Source: an uncultured Caryophanales bacterium (GTDB lineage: Bacteria; Bacillota_I; Bacilli_A; Izemoplasmatales; Hujiaoplasmataceae). From it: DNA of 18,877 nt. The stretch spans positions 1-18,877 of the forward strand of contig CALGNF010000156.1 in the NCBI GenBank assembly GCA_937958685.1, read 5' to 3'. The translations under genes were made by a program, and so were the position numbers. Shown one piece after another: positions 1 through 8,033 of the stretch (position 1 is its first letter; each line of letters opens with the position of its first letter). The notes under the pieces are model-generated. The model ran no database searches. It was given only the letters and a program-made list of their open reading frames with translations, and was not told the origin of the DNA.

Positions 1-45
1 CCACCGAGATCTACACTCTTTCCCTACACGACGCTCTTCCGATCT
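1..45 (+). other. Illumina P5/TruSeq adapter remnant (artefact)
   Basis: These 45 bases match the 3' part of the 58-nt Illumina universal (P5) adapter as I know it, ending in the familiar GCTCTTCCGATCT. The join to biological sequence falls exactly after the final GATCT. This is untrimmed library sequence at a contig end, not genomic DNA. It interrupts the coaX reading frame that runs leftwards into it. Confidence 0.97.
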
Positions 46-426
46 GGCGGTTCCCAGATCGATGATCAGACAGGTGGGATTATAGAGATTCGTGGCGGCA
101 ATGGCGTTCGCGATCAGATCCGCCCCGACTTCACGCGGGGTATCGGTCAGGATCTTGACGCCGGTTTTGACACCGCTTTGCATAAACAGCGGGATAATGC
201 CGTGTTCGCTTGTGAAATAGTCGCGGAAGACTTCATTGAGTTCCGGAACCACCGAGGCGATGATCGCCCGCTCGACATCCTTGACCATCCGGTTCAAGGT
301 GATCGCGTATTCGTCGGCTGAACGCGCTTTTTCGGTGTTGATGCGATAGACACGCTTCAGTTTGGTTCCGTCTTCGGAAATGCCGATGGCAATCGTCGAA
401 TTGCCGATGTCGATCAGAGTGATCAT
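46..426 (-). CDS. coaX: Type III pantothenate kinase, N-terminal part (truncated by contig edge)
   Basis: Only the first 127 codons are present; the family is usually about 250-260 residues. The protein starts MITLIDIGNSTIAIG, the DxGN phosphate-binding motif of CoaX (ASKHA fold). It continues with ASVVPELN, then PREVGADLIANAIAA (the family's EVGAD substrate-binding block), and ends at IIDLGTA, the start of the second phosphate motif. CoaX phosphorylates pantothenate in the cytoplasm as the first step of CoA synthesis; the type III enzyme is not feedback-inhibited by CoA. The ATG lies 6 bases after the stop of the ECF S-component gene, so the two are very likely co-transcribed. The rest is missing because the contig ends in adapter, not because the gene is decayed. 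Confidence 0.93.
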
Positions 427-432
427 CGGCGT

Positions 433-1080
433 CTAGTCCAGCGAATCGGGCGCTTGGTCCGAATCAGGATGCCGGTGATAGACGGGATAGAGCCTGAGAA
501 CGACAGTGGCGCCGACTAGCCCGGCCGCCAAAGCCTCGATCGGTGCGGTGATCGGCACGCCGGAGGCATTCAGGGCGACAAGATACGGGATGAACGCCTG
601 TCCCAATGAATCATATTCCAACACCATGGCGAACGAGGTCCACAGCATCGGCAACACCAGTAGTGTGTGGATCAGCGACAGCAGGAAGAAACTGATGCCC
701 AGAGCGAGAAATCTGGGTTTGATGAGCTTTTGGAAGAACTGGACGACATCGTAAATGACGAGTCCGAAGATGATCCTGGGCAAGACCGAGACCCAGGGAT
801 AAACGAAGAACGGACTGCTGTAGATAAAGGCGCCGATGAGCGAGACGACGCCAAAGGCGAGTCCGAGATAGATGCCGACCTTTCTGCCCAGAAGCGCGGC
901 GCCGATCAAAACGGGGATGTGGATGATCGTCGCCTCCAGATTGGCCGTGATCTTGATGAACCCAAGGGAACCGCCCAACCCGTTCGGAACGAGTCCCAAG
1001 ACGGCGATGATGGCGATGAACATCGCCAGAATCGTCATCTCCCTTGTTCTTTCCTTGACGCTTTTGACATTCTTTTCCAT
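433..1080 (-). CDS. ECF transporter S component, probably pantothenate-specific (PanT-like)
   Basis: This 215-residue protein is very hydrophobic, with about five or six membrane segments. It starts with a short basic cytoplasmic stretch (MEKNVKSVKERTREM), followed by a helix of the type LAMFIAIIAVLG. The block GFIKITANLEATIIHIPVLIGAALLG and the following GLAFGVVSLIGAF resemble energy-coupling factor substrate-binding (S) subunits. S components capture a vitamin and dock on a shared EcfA-EcfA'-EcfT module, which is not encoded here. Substrate is inferred from context: coaX follows by 6 bases, pointing to pantothenate. The ATG is preceded by AAAGGA at good spacing. Family call is firm; substrate is inference. 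Confidence 0.8.
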   Translation of the reverse strand: MEKNVKSVKERTREMTILAMFIAIIAVLGLVPNGLGGSLGFIKITANLEATIIHIPVLIGAALLGRKVGIYLGLAFGVVSLIGAFIYSSPFFVYPWVSVLPRIIFGLVIYDVVQFFQKLIKPRFLALGISFFLLSLIHTLLVLPMLWTSFAMVLEYDSLGQAFIPYLVALNASGVPITAPIEALAAGLVGATVVLRLYPVYHRHPDSDQAPDSLD

Positions 1081-1130
1081 GATTTTTCCTTTCCAAGCCG
1101 CATATTGCGGTCTCCTAAGTTATTTCCTGA

Positions 1131-2195
1131 TCAGACGTTCTGTCTGATTTCGGTGATTTTGGCGTGGTCCAATTCCTTGAGCATGGCGAGGATGATCGCT
1201 TTTACGGCCTCATAATCATCCTTGTGGATCATCGATGTCGTGGAATGGATGTAGCGGGAGGGCATCCCGATCGTGCAGACCAGCACGCCGTCACGGGAAA
1301 GCTGGACTTCGGCGGCGTCCGTGCTGCCTAACGATTTGTAGTATTGGTACTTGATGCCGTGCTTGTCCGCCGTTTCCTCGATGAATTTCCGAACACCCTG
1401 ATGCAAGATGCATTTCGGATCGTGGAAACGGATCATGAAGCCGCCACCCAGTTTGCCACCGGTGTCGGAATCCTCGAAGGTATCCGCACAGGGGGAGCAG
1501 TCGACAGCGATGAAAAAATCGGGTTTGATCATGTAGGAAGCCGTTTTCGCTCCCCGCAGGCCAACCTCCTCCTGGACATTGGCGCCTGCGAACAAGCGGC
1601 AGGGGATCTCGTCCTTGACGATCGATTCCAGAACATCAAGCGACATTGCCGCTCCAAAACGGTCATCCCAGGCCTTGGAGAAGATTTTCTTGCCGTCTTT
1701 GGTTTCCCGGTAGTTGTTTTGAAAGACGATCATCTGTCCGATCTTGATGCCCATGGCCTGAGCATGTTGCTTGTCATCGGCGCCAATATCAAGTACAAAA
1801 TCATCAAAACTGCTGACTTGTTTGCTGGTCTCATCGCGTAACAGGTGGGGAGGTTTGGCACCAACGACACCGACGACGGATGATCCGTCCTCAATGACGA
1901 TGTTCATCATCTGCGACAAGGCCACCGGCGCATTGATCGAGCCGACGGGAATCATCTTGATGAAGCCCTTGTCGGTGATTCCGGCAACCATCGCCCCGAC
2001 TTCATCCATGTGGCCGGCGAGCATCACCGTCGGTCCATCCTTGGCTTCGTTGATGACGCCGAAAATCGAACCAAGTTTGTCCTGATGGATGCTTTCGCCG
2101 AGTCTCTCCAAATGAGCGCGCAGGTAGGCGCGGATGTATCTCTCATGTCCGGATACTCCCGGAAGGTTGACCAAATCCTGATAATATTGTTTCAT
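1131..2195 (-). CDS. M42 family metallo-aminopeptidase (FrvX/YsdC/PepA type)
   Basis: The protein has 354 residues, normal for M42 di-zinc aminopeptidases, which trim peptides in the cytoplasm as large oligomers. Visible metal and catalytic motifs are AGHMDEVG (H62, D64), AWDDRFGAA (D177/D178), NVQEEVGLRGA (E209 as likely general base, E210 ligand), AVDCSP (D232) and the C-terminal YIHSTTSMIH (H317). The order and spacing match YsdC-like enzymes. The start ATG overlaps the trmB stop as ATGA and has an AAGGAG site 6-7 bases upstream, so translation is coupled to trmB. With pepV upstream it fits a peptide-degradation operon. Exact substrate preference (glutamyl or general) cannot be read from the sequence. 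Confidence 0.93.
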   Translation of the reverse strand: MKQYYQDLVNLPGVSGHERYIRAYLRAHLERLGESIHQDKLGSIFGVINEAKDGPTVMLAGHMDEVGAMVAGITDKGFIKMIPVGSINAPVALSQMMNIVIEDGSSVVGVVGAKPPHLLRDETSKQVSSFDDFVLDIGADDKQHAQAMGIKIGQMIVFQNNYRETKDGKKIFSKAWDDRFGAAMSLDVLESIVKDEIPCRLFAGANVQEEVGLRGAKTASYMIKPDFFIAVDCSPCADTFEDSDTGGKLGGGFMIRFHDPKCILHQGVRKFIEETADKHGIKYQYYKSLGSTDAAEVQLSRDGVLVCTIGMPSRYIHSTTSMIHKDDYEAVKAIILAMLKELDHAKITEIRQNV

Positions 2196-2842
2196 CGCTG
2201 TCTCCTTTGCCTGATTGCCTCAAAGTGAAAGATTGGTTGACCAAGGTTGGTGAAACGGTCTTCAAACTCCGTCTTGATGTTGAAAATCCCGCTGTTTGCC
2301 AGATCGAGACTCAAACGGCTGATCGCAAAGTCCTCAGCTTTATTGAACTGCAGCAGTGAATAGCGATACATGCCGAAGTTGTCGGTTTTGAAACTGACAT
2401 GCCCGTCATCTTGCAGGATATCCCGGTACTTTTCCAAAAACGCGGGATGGGAAAGGCGCTTTTTTTCCTGGCGGCGTTTCGGCCAGGGATCGGAAAAATT
2501 CAGATAGATCTGGCGAACTTCGCCGGAGGTGAACATCTCCCCAAGCCGCTCCGCGTCTTCCAAGACCAGCACCAGGTTGGGCAATGGCTCGCCAAGCAGT
2601 TTCTGCAGGACCCTGACCAACACAGAATCGTACTTCTCGATGGCGATGAAGTTCGTGGCGGGAAGCCTTTTGGCCATCTCGATCACGAATTGGCCTTTGC
2701 CGCAGCCAATTTCGAGTGCAATCGGGCCGGTATTGGCAAATAGACTGTTCCAGTTGCCGCGATGTTGCTTTGGCTCCTGGATGACGAGGTTCGGGTTGGC
2801 GGCCAGAAGTGCGCCTGCCTGCTTGACCTTCCGAAGTCTCAT
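2192..2842 (-). CDS. trmB: tRNA (guanine-N7-)-methyltransferase TrmB
   Basis: TrmB uses S-adenosylmethionine to make m7G46 in the variable loop of tRNAs. The 216-residue length is typical. Residues 44-50 (EIGCGKG) form the SAM-binding loop, IAIEK follows as motif II, and NFSDPWPKRRQEKKRL (about 115-130) is the TrmB signature. FKTDN at about 151-155 is the conserved C-terminal motif. Its start overlaps the pepV stop by ATGA and its stop overlaps the M42 start by ATGA, so it is the middle cistron of a translationally coupled trio. An AGAGG box sits just ahead of the ATG. Confidence 0.97.
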   Translation of the reverse strand: MRLRKVKQAGALLAANPNLVIQEPKQHRGNWNSLFANTGPIALEIGCGKGQFVIEMAKRLPATNFIAIEKYDSVLVRVLQKLLGEPLPNLVLVLEDAERLGEMFTSGEVRQIYLNFSDPWPKRRQEKKRLSHPAFLEKYRDILQDDGHVSFKTDNFGMYRYSLLQFNKAEDFAISRLSLDLANSGIFNIKTEFEDRFTNLGQPIFHFEAIRQRRQR

Positions 2843-4200
2843 TCTGCCTCTGGCCCGGCGAGGCTGATGATGCTTTCAGCATAGATCGCCACCGCCTTCA
2901 GCATTTCGTCGATGTCGAGATACTCATCCGGCTGATGGGCAAGATCTTCCCGCCCAGGGAAATTCGGACCGAAGGCGACGGCTTTCTTGAGTTTGCGGGC
3001 GTAGGTGCCGCCCCCGATCGTGATCAGTGGCGACTTGTCGTCGCCGGTATACTTGATGTAGGCTTTGTGCAACTCCGCCACGAGCGGATCCTTTGGTGAA
3101 ACATAGTGGTAAGGGGAGTTGCCAAGTTCGATGAACTCCAGAGAGAAAGAGGCCGCCGCGGCACGAATGGCAGCGCAGCCTTTGGCAAAATCATAGCCTT
3201 TGGGATAGCGGATGTTGCAACCGATGCGGAATTTGTGTTCGAGATAATCAACTTTTGCCGTATTGATCGTCAAGTCTTTCATTTCCTCATCATGATGGTC
3301 GATGCCCAATTTTCTGCCCAGATGATCGTGCAACAAATACTTTTCGATAAAGGCGACAATCGGACTTTGGGTGTGCTCTTTCAAAAAATCCATCATCAGG
3401 AAAATGGCGTTGACACCCAAATGTGGCCACGCCGCATGGGCGCTCCTGCCATAGATCGTATAGCGATTGCCAACCACCTCGCCCTGATAGGCGTGTTTGT
3501 GCAGAAACTCCCGGAACGGTTCCGCGAGGTCTTTGGCCAAGTGGGCGTCGCAGCGGTCGGGAACGACATTGTAACGGTCGCCCGCCTTGAGGGAAAGCAC
3601 GAGATCGTCCGCGAACTCGCCGACGATATCGAAGCTGAAGATGCCTTTTTCGCCATAGATCAAGGGAAAATCAGCGTCTGGCGCAAACCCAAGATCCGGC
3701 ATGGCTTCGTGTTCCAGGTATTTCTTGATGCAACGCATCCCCGACTCCTCATCGCAACCAAGGATCAACCGGACCCGTTTTCGCAGGGGCACGCCCAGAT
3801 CCTTGATGATTTTCATGGCCAGATAGGCCGCGATTGTCGGTCCTTTGTCATCCATGGCGCCTCTGGCATAGATACGTCCGTCCCTGAGGGTTGCGGAAAA
3901 CGGGTCATCAGTCCACTTGCCGCCGGCGGGGACGACATCGAGATGACCGAGAATTCCGAGGATTTCCTCACCTTGACCCATTTCGATATGCCCGGCGAAG
4001 TTGGCGATGTTCTTGACTTCAAACCCGTCGCGCATGCCAAATTCGAGCATCAGATCGAGGGCTTTTCTGATTGCTTCGCCAAACGGCTCTTCGACATTGC
4101 TTTCATCGAAATGCTCCAAAACGGTCGGTATGCAGAGCAACGCGCGCGCTTTATCGATGAATTCGGCTCTCGCCGTGCGCGCCAGTTTCTCAAAGTCCAT
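2839..4200 (-). CDS. pepV: M20 family dipeptidase PepV (Sapep-like)
   Basis: This cytoplasmic di-zinc dipeptidase cleaves dipeptides, completing breakdown of imported or internal peptides. From the ATG at 4200 it is 453 residues, normal for PepV. Metal motifs are ILGHLDVVP (H86, D88), GAMDDKGP (D117), CDEESG (E151 catalytic, E152 ligand) and FAPDADFP (D175). The downstream GGGTYA and HQPDEYLDIDEM are typical of the C-terminal half. The frame could extend to a GTG at 4209, but AGGGAG lies 8 bases before the ATG and would overlap the GTG, so the ATG is preferred. It heads the pepV-trmB-M42 cluster, with a promoter in the 4210-4260 gap. Confidence 0.93.
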   Translation of the reverse strand: MDFEKLARTARAEFIDKARALLCIPTVLEHFDESNVEEPFGEAIRKALDLMLEFGMRDGFEVKNIANFAGHIEMGQGEEILGILGHLDVVPAGGKWTDDPFSATLRDGRIYARGAMDDKGPTIAAYLAMKIIKDLGVPLRKRVRLILGCDEESGMRCIKKYLEHEAMPDLGFAPDADFPLIYGEKGIFSFDIVGEFADDLVLSLKAGDRYNVVPDRCDAHLAKDLAEPFREFLHKHAYQGEVVGNRYTIYGRSAHAAWPHLGVNAIFLMMDFLKEHTQSPIVAFIEKYLLHDHLGRKLGIDHHDEEMKDLTINTAKVDYLEHKFRIGCNIRYPKGYDFAKGCAAIRAAAASFSLEFIELGNSPYHYVSPKDPLVAELHKAYIKYTGDDKSPLITIGGGTYARKLKKAVAFGPNFPGREDLAHQPDEYLDIDEMLKAVAIYAESIISLAGPEAE

Positions 4201-4224
4201 TGGCTTCACTCCCTGTCGCTTACT

Positions 4225-4259
4225 ATTTTATCATATCACATCCGCAAATCAAAGTCCAA
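4225..4259 (-). promoter_or_regulatory. Promoter of the pepV-trmB-M42 operon
   Basis: On the minus strand two overlapping sigma-70-type arrangements are possible: TTGGAC, 18 bases, TATGAT (-10 at 4230-4235), or TTGATT, 16 bases, TAAAAT (-10 at 4225-4230). Both lie immediately upstream of the pepV start, giving a short leader. The choice between them is uncertain. Confidence 0.6.
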
Positions 4260-4306
4260 ACATCAAGCAGAGAAACCCTTTTGAGGCGTTTTCCCTTGGC
4301 AGACAA

Positions 4307-4334
4307 TTGACTTTTAGATAAAATAAAGTATAAT
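4307..4334 (+). promoter_or_regulatory. Promoter of the P-type ATPase gene
   Basis: TTGACT (4307-4312), a 16-base spacer and a perfect TATAAT (4329-4334). Transcription should start near 4341. TATAATG is repeated directly at 4340-4346, inside the expected start region. The expected start argues against translation from the ATG at 4344, which would be almost leaderless. Confidence 0.8.
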
Positions 4335-4391
4335 GTCTCTATAATGGACAAATGCCGTATTGTTAGCATATGCCCGAAATCGCAGGTGTGG

Positions 4392-6536
4392 ATGATGATT
4401 CGCAAAATCGAAATGAAGAACTTGACTTGCACCAATTGCATCGCGAAAGTTGAGCGCAGGGTCGCCCGACTTCCCTATGTGAACAGCGCAAGTTTCAATT
4501 ATATGAAACAAACATTGCTGGTTGATTTTCATGATGACTACAATGAAGAGCAGGCCTTAAAAGAAATCAAGGCGATCGTTGATGTTCTCGAAGACAACGT
4601 CATCACGAGTTATCTCGGGCAGCAGCAAACGGAGAAGAAAGCGAACTTCATCAGGGAGTATCTCGTTGTCTTGATCGGTGTGCTTTTGATTTTCTACACT
4701 TTCTCCGCCTACCGGATCCCGCAGATCATCAACCAGATGTTCGGTACCAATTATGTCCTCTATCCGCATTGGATCACCCAGATGCTCTACTGGTTCGGAT
4801 ATTTGTTGCTGATTTCCAAGCTTTTGATTGTTCAGATCAAAGGCATCCGCCATTACAATTTCTTCAACGAGAGCACCTTGATGATCATCGCCACCCTGGC
4901 GGCAATGCTGGTCGGCAAGCACGAGGAATCGATCGCCGTTGTGATTTTGTATTCGATCGGCGAATTCCTGCAGTCGCATGCGATCCAAAGATCCCGCAAG
5001 GAGATCACATCCCTGATCGACATCAAGGTCGAGTACGCCAACGTCCTTGAGGGTGAAAAGGTGATCGTCAAGGATCCGTCACTCGTGAGACCTGGCGAGA
5101 CCATAGTCGTCAAGAAAGGCGAAAGGATCCCGATCGACGGCATCGTCATCAAAGGGTCGACAAGCCTCAACACCAGCGAATTGACCGGAGAGGCCAAACT
5201 GCAGACCGTTGATGTCGGCGATGAGATCCTGAGCGGCAACATCAACGTCGGCAACGTCATCCATATGCGGACGACGAAACTATATGACGAATCGACATTG
5301 GCCAAGATCATCGACCTGATTGAAAATTCCACTAACAAAAAGTCCAAAACGGAGATGTTCATCTCCCGTTTTGCCAAGGTCTACACGCCGATCGTCGTCG
5401 GTCTGGCGGCGCTTCTGGTGGTATATGGCTTGATATTCCATTTCGATGATGTCTTCACCGACACCGGTTATCTCTACCGTGCCGCCATCTTCCTCGTGAT
5501 TTCCTGCCCATGTTCTTTGGTGCTGTCGATCCCATTGTCGTATTTTGCCGGCATCGGCGTTGCCGCCAAGAACGGCATCCTGTTCAAAGGTTCCGCTTAT
5601 CTGCATACGATCACCGATGTCAAGACAATCGCGTTGGACAAGACCGGCACGCTCACACACGGCGCCTTCTTCGTCAAGGAAGCAACCAATGAGGAGGTTC
5701 TGCAACTCGCCGCCTCCATCGAGAGATACTCGTCGCATCCGATCGCCAAGGCGATCGTCGAGCATAACCGGCTGCCCTTGGTCGAAGTCGGCGACATCGA
5801 GGAGATTCCCGGCTACGGCATCAAAGCCAGGCAGAACGGCCACTGGATCTATGCGGGTTCCCGCCGGTTCATGGAAGCCAACGGCATCACCGTCACCGAC
5901 TCGAAACTGCCGGTCGGATCCTACACGTTCGTAGGCAGGGATGCGGAGTATCTTGGTTTCATCATCATCCAGGATGAGCTGAAGGAAACATCGATGGCGA
6001 CCGTCAGGGATTTCACCAAGGAGTACGATACCGTGATGCTGACAGGGGACAACGAGGATTCCGCCGCCGATATCGCTGCCAAACTGGGCGGTATCGAGTA
6101 TTATGCCGAGCTCTTGCCAGAACAGAAGTTGGAAAAATTCGATCAGATCCGCACCAATTCGATCAGTTTGTATGTCGGTGACGGCATCAATGACGCCCCA
6201 CTTTTGAAAAATGCCGACATCGGCGTTTCGATGGGCTCCGCCAGTGATCTCGCGATTGAGGTCTCCGATGTCGTCATCATCAACAACGACATCCGTTTGC
6301 TCGACAAAGCGATCAGGATCGCCAAACGGACCCGGGGCATCGCCAAGCAGAATATCGCATTTTCGTTGGCTGTCAAGATCGTTTTCATGGTCCTCTCATC
6401 CATCGGATTGATGTTCATGTGGCTGTCGATTTTCGCCGACGTCGGCGTCGCCTTGCTCTGTATCCTCAATTCACTCAGGATCATCTATCAGAAACGGTAT
6501 CTCTACGCCAGCCGAAATGTGAAGAACGAAATCTAA
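4392..6536 (+). CDS. P1B-type heavy-metal ATPase, Zn2+/Cd2+ class (ZntA/CadA-like)
   Basis: This is a membrane pump that exports divalent heavy metals at the cost of ATP. With the start at 4392 it has 714 residues. An HMA domain comes first, with NLTCTNC (C13, C16). The actuator TGEA lies near 265 and the intramembrane CPC motif at 372-374 in the context CPCSLVLSIP. Then come DKTGT with phosphorylated D416, SSHP (H449-P450) in the nucleotide domain, and GDGINDAP near 596. The Lys in the helix SLAVKIVF (about 662) and Asp in FADVGVA (about 683) are class P1B-2 markers (Zn/Cd/Pb) rather than copper. The frame is open to an ATG at 4344, but AGGTG at 4384-4388 supports the paired ATGs at 4392/4395. 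It stands alone on this strand, with no metal-sensor gene beside it. Confidence 0.93.
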   Translation: MMIRKIEMKNLTCTNCIAKVERRVARLPYVNSASFNYMKQTLLVDFHDDYNEEQALKEIKAIVDVLEDNVITSYLGQQQTEKKANFIREYLVVLIGVLLIFYTFSAYRIPQIINQMFGTNYVLYPHWITQMLYWFGYLLLISKLLIVQIKGIRHYNFFNESTLMIIATLAAMLVGKHEESIAVVILYSIGEFLQSHAIQRSRKEITSLIDIKVEYANVLEGEKVIVKDPSLVRPGETIVVKKGERIPIDGIVIKGSTSLNTSELTGEAKLQTVDVGDEILSGNINVGNVIHMRTTKLYDESTLAKIIDLIENSTNKKSKTEMFISRFAKVYTPIVVGLAALLVVYGLIFHFDDVFTDTGYLYRAAIFLVISCPCSLVLSIPLSYFAGIGVAAKNGILFKGSAYLHTITDVKTIALDKTGTLTHGAFFVKEATNEEVLQLAASIERYSSHPIAKAIVEHNRLPLVEVGDIEEIPGYGIKARQNGHWIYAGSRRFMEANGITVTDSKLPVGSYTFVGRDAEYLGFIIIQDELKETSMATVRDFTKEYDTVMLTGDNEDSAADIAAKLGGIEYYAELLPEQKLEKFDQIRTNSISLYVGDGINDAPLLKNADIGVSMGSASDLAIEVSDVVIINNDIRLLDKAIRIAKRTRGIAKQNIAFSLAVKIVFMVLSSIGLMFMWLSIFADVGVALLCILNSLRIIYQKRYLYASRNVKNEI

Positions 6537-6562
6537 AAAAAACGGGAGATCCCGTTTTTTTT
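6535..6562. terminator. Bidirectional terminator between the ATPase gene and tyrS
   Basis: A perfect 12-bp inverted repeat (eight A, CGGG / CCCG, eight T) with loop AGAT. It works on both strands. It overlaps the stop codons of both convergent genes: the ATPase TAA at 6534-6536 and the tyrS TAA at 6561-6563. Confidence 0.92.
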
Positions 6563-7799
6563 ATTCGTGTTTCACGATGGCGTAGGTCTTCTTCCCCTTG
6601 CGGATGATAGTGAAGACCGCCCCGATCGCTTGCCGGCGCTCCACCACGTGCCCAAGATCGGCAATCTTGAAACCATTGACGGTGATGGCTCCGTTTTCGA
6701 TCAGTTCCCGGGCCTCACGCTTTGACGAGGCGAGATTACAGCTGAGCAACAACTCGACCAATGGGCGGTCCTCATGGACATGGGTGGCGATCACATCGCC
6801 AAAACCGATTTCAATCTCGGTTTTGTTCAGGGTGTGGATCTCGCCGGAAAAAAGTGCTTCCGAGATCTTTTTTGCTTCCTGGTAGTTGTTTTCGCCATGG
6901 ACGAGCGTCGTCACCTCACGGGCAAGCGTCTTTTGCGCCAGCCGCTCGCTTGGCGCCGCCAAGAAGGCTTTTTCGATGCTCTCGATCTCGGCTCTGTTCA
7001 AAAATGTGAATTGCTTGAGCCTGGCGATGACGTCCTCATCGGCGGTATTGATCCAAAATTGATAAAACTCGTAAGGTGAGGTCTTCAGCGGGTCGAGCCA
7101 CAAATTTCCGCCTTCGCTCTTGCCGAATTTGGAACCGTCCGTCTTGGTCACGAGCGGGAAGGTCAGGCCGTAGGCCTTGCTGGCGAAACCATGGACCTTG
7201 CGGATCAGTTCCATGCCGGCGGTGATATTTCCCCATTGGTCCTGGCCGCCGATCTGCAGCGTGCAACCGTGGTTTTTGAACAGGTGCTCGAAATCCCAGG
7301 CTTGGATGACCTGGTAGGAGAACTCGGTGAAGGAAAGGCCGGATTCGATCCGGGATTTGACGCTTTCCTTGGCGATCATGTAGGCAACGTTGAAGTGTTT
7401 CCCGACATCGCGCAGGAATTCGATCGCGTTCAGCGAGGACAGCCAGTCATAGTTGTTGACGATCAATGCCTTGGGCAGCAGTCTTTCGACCTGGCGTTTG
7501 ATGCCTTCCGCATTTTTCAGCGAGGTCTCGATCGAAAGCAGTTGCCGCTCAGTGGCTTTGAAACTGGGATCACCGATCAGACCGGTGCCACCACCGATCA
7601 CCAAGATCGGTTTGTGACCGTGGTTCTCCAACCTTTTGGCGACCAGATAGGCCAAAAGATGGCCGATATGCAGACTGTCGGCAGTCGGATCCGCACCCAT
7701 ATAGAATACCAGTTTTTCGTTGTCCAATGCGAAGGACAGCTCCGGGTCGGTCAGATCATAGATCAGACCCCTCCACTTGAGATCGGCAAACAAACTCAT
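6561..7799 (-). CDS. tyrS: Tyrosyl-tRNA synthetase
   Basis: Class I synthetase charging tRNA-Tyr. From the ATG at 7799 it has 412 residues, normal for TyrRS. The Rossmann HIGH motif is exact (SLHIGHLL, residues 44-47), the KMSKS loop is KFGKS (224-228), and GGQDQWGN is the tyrosine-pocket block. The C-terminal S4 RNA-binding domain is intact (VELLLSCNLASSKREARELI... ITVNG). The frame is open 21 codons further upstream, but that stretch lies in the leader RNA, and a strong AAGGAG site precedes the 7799 ATG. Expression is controlled by the T-box riboswitch immediately upstream, which responds to uncharged tRNA-Tyr. Confidence 0.97.
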   Translation of the reverse strand: MSLFADLKWRGLIYDLTDPELSFALDNEKLVFYMGADPTADSLHIGHLLAYLVAKRLENHGHKPILVIGGGTGLIGDPSFKATERQLLSIETSLKNAEGIKRQVERLLPKALIVNNYDWLSSLNAIEFLRDVGKHFNVAYMIAKESVKSRIESGLSFTEFSYQVIQAWDFEHLFKNHGCTLQIGGQDQWGNITAGMELIRKVHGFASKAYGLTFPLVTKTDGSKFGKSEGGNLWLDPLKTSPYEFYQFWINTADEDVIARLKQFTFLNRAEIESIEKAFLAAPSERLAQKTLAREVTTLVHGENNYQEAKKISEALFSGEIHTLNKTEIEIGFGDVIATHVHEDRPLVELLLSCNLASSKREARELIENGAITVNGFKIADLGHVVERRQAIGAVFTIIRKGKKTYAIVKHE

Positions 7800-7826
7800 G
7801 GCAAACACTCCTTTTCTGATGTCAAC

Positions 7827-8033
7827 TAAATAAAAATCGCCCTTTGTCAAAGGACGATTCAAAACCGCGGTACCACCTTAATTCACCTTTCGGTGCGCTT
7901 CAAGAGATAACGGATCAACCGTCTGCCCCGAGGCAGAGACTAAGCAAGGGTAATTCGGCACAATCGGATTCCGGCTCGCACCAGCCGCCGGATCTCTGCT
8001 TTTGATCCTGATTCGTGTCTACTCAGGCTTGCT
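7827..8033 (-). promoter_or_regulatory. T-box riboswitch (tRNA-Tyr sensing) controlling tyrS
   Basis: On the minus strand the invariant T-box AAGGTGGTACCGCGG lies at 7865-7879, followed by a terminator hairpin and U-run at 7831-7859. Stem I closes with AGCAAG (8028-8033) against CTTGCT. The distal part has a CCGGC/GCCGG helix around GGTGCGA, and the GAATTACC bulge carries TAC (7950-7952), a tyrosine specifier codon matching the gene. A TCTGCC/GGCAGA hairpin serves as a later stem. Uncharged tRNA-Tyr would stabilise the antiterminator and allow tyrS transcription. The 5' strand of stem I lies within the last codons of the LacI-type gene, and I see no good promoter between them. Confidence 0.95.
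7831..7859 (-). terminator. T-box intrinsic terminator
   Basis: On the minus strand AATCGTCCTTTG pairs with CAAAGGGCGATT (one G-U) around a minimal loop, then TTTTTATTT. It is the switchable terminator of the tyrS leader; the T-box sequence just 5' would compete for its upstream strand. Confidence 0.9.

Noticed and set aside
1098..1110. CCGCA-TAT-TGCGG hairpin between the M42 and ECF genes as terminator
   Set aside because: The stem is only 5 bp and no T-run follows on either strand; at most it is a weak processing or attenuation element.
667..1215. Plus-strand open frame rich in Asp/Glu/Arg opposite the ECF S component
   Set aside because: Its composition is that of an antisense frame of a hydrophobic protein, and no ribosome binding site or promoter supports it.
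3106..4284. Long plus-strand open frame of 392 codons opposite pepV
   Set aside because: It is antisense to a well-supported peptidase with all metal motifs, has no recognisable domain, and arises from codon bias of the real gene.
4366..4373. GCATATGC palindrome between ATPase promoter and start, as possible metal-sensor operator
   Set aside because: Only eight bases long, with no match to known CzrA, CadC or MerR-type operators and no sensor gene nearby.
4344..4391. Upstream ATG extending the P-type ATPase by 16 codons
   Set aside because: It lies about 10 bases from the -10 box, lacks a ribosome binding site, and adds residues before the normal HMA domain start.
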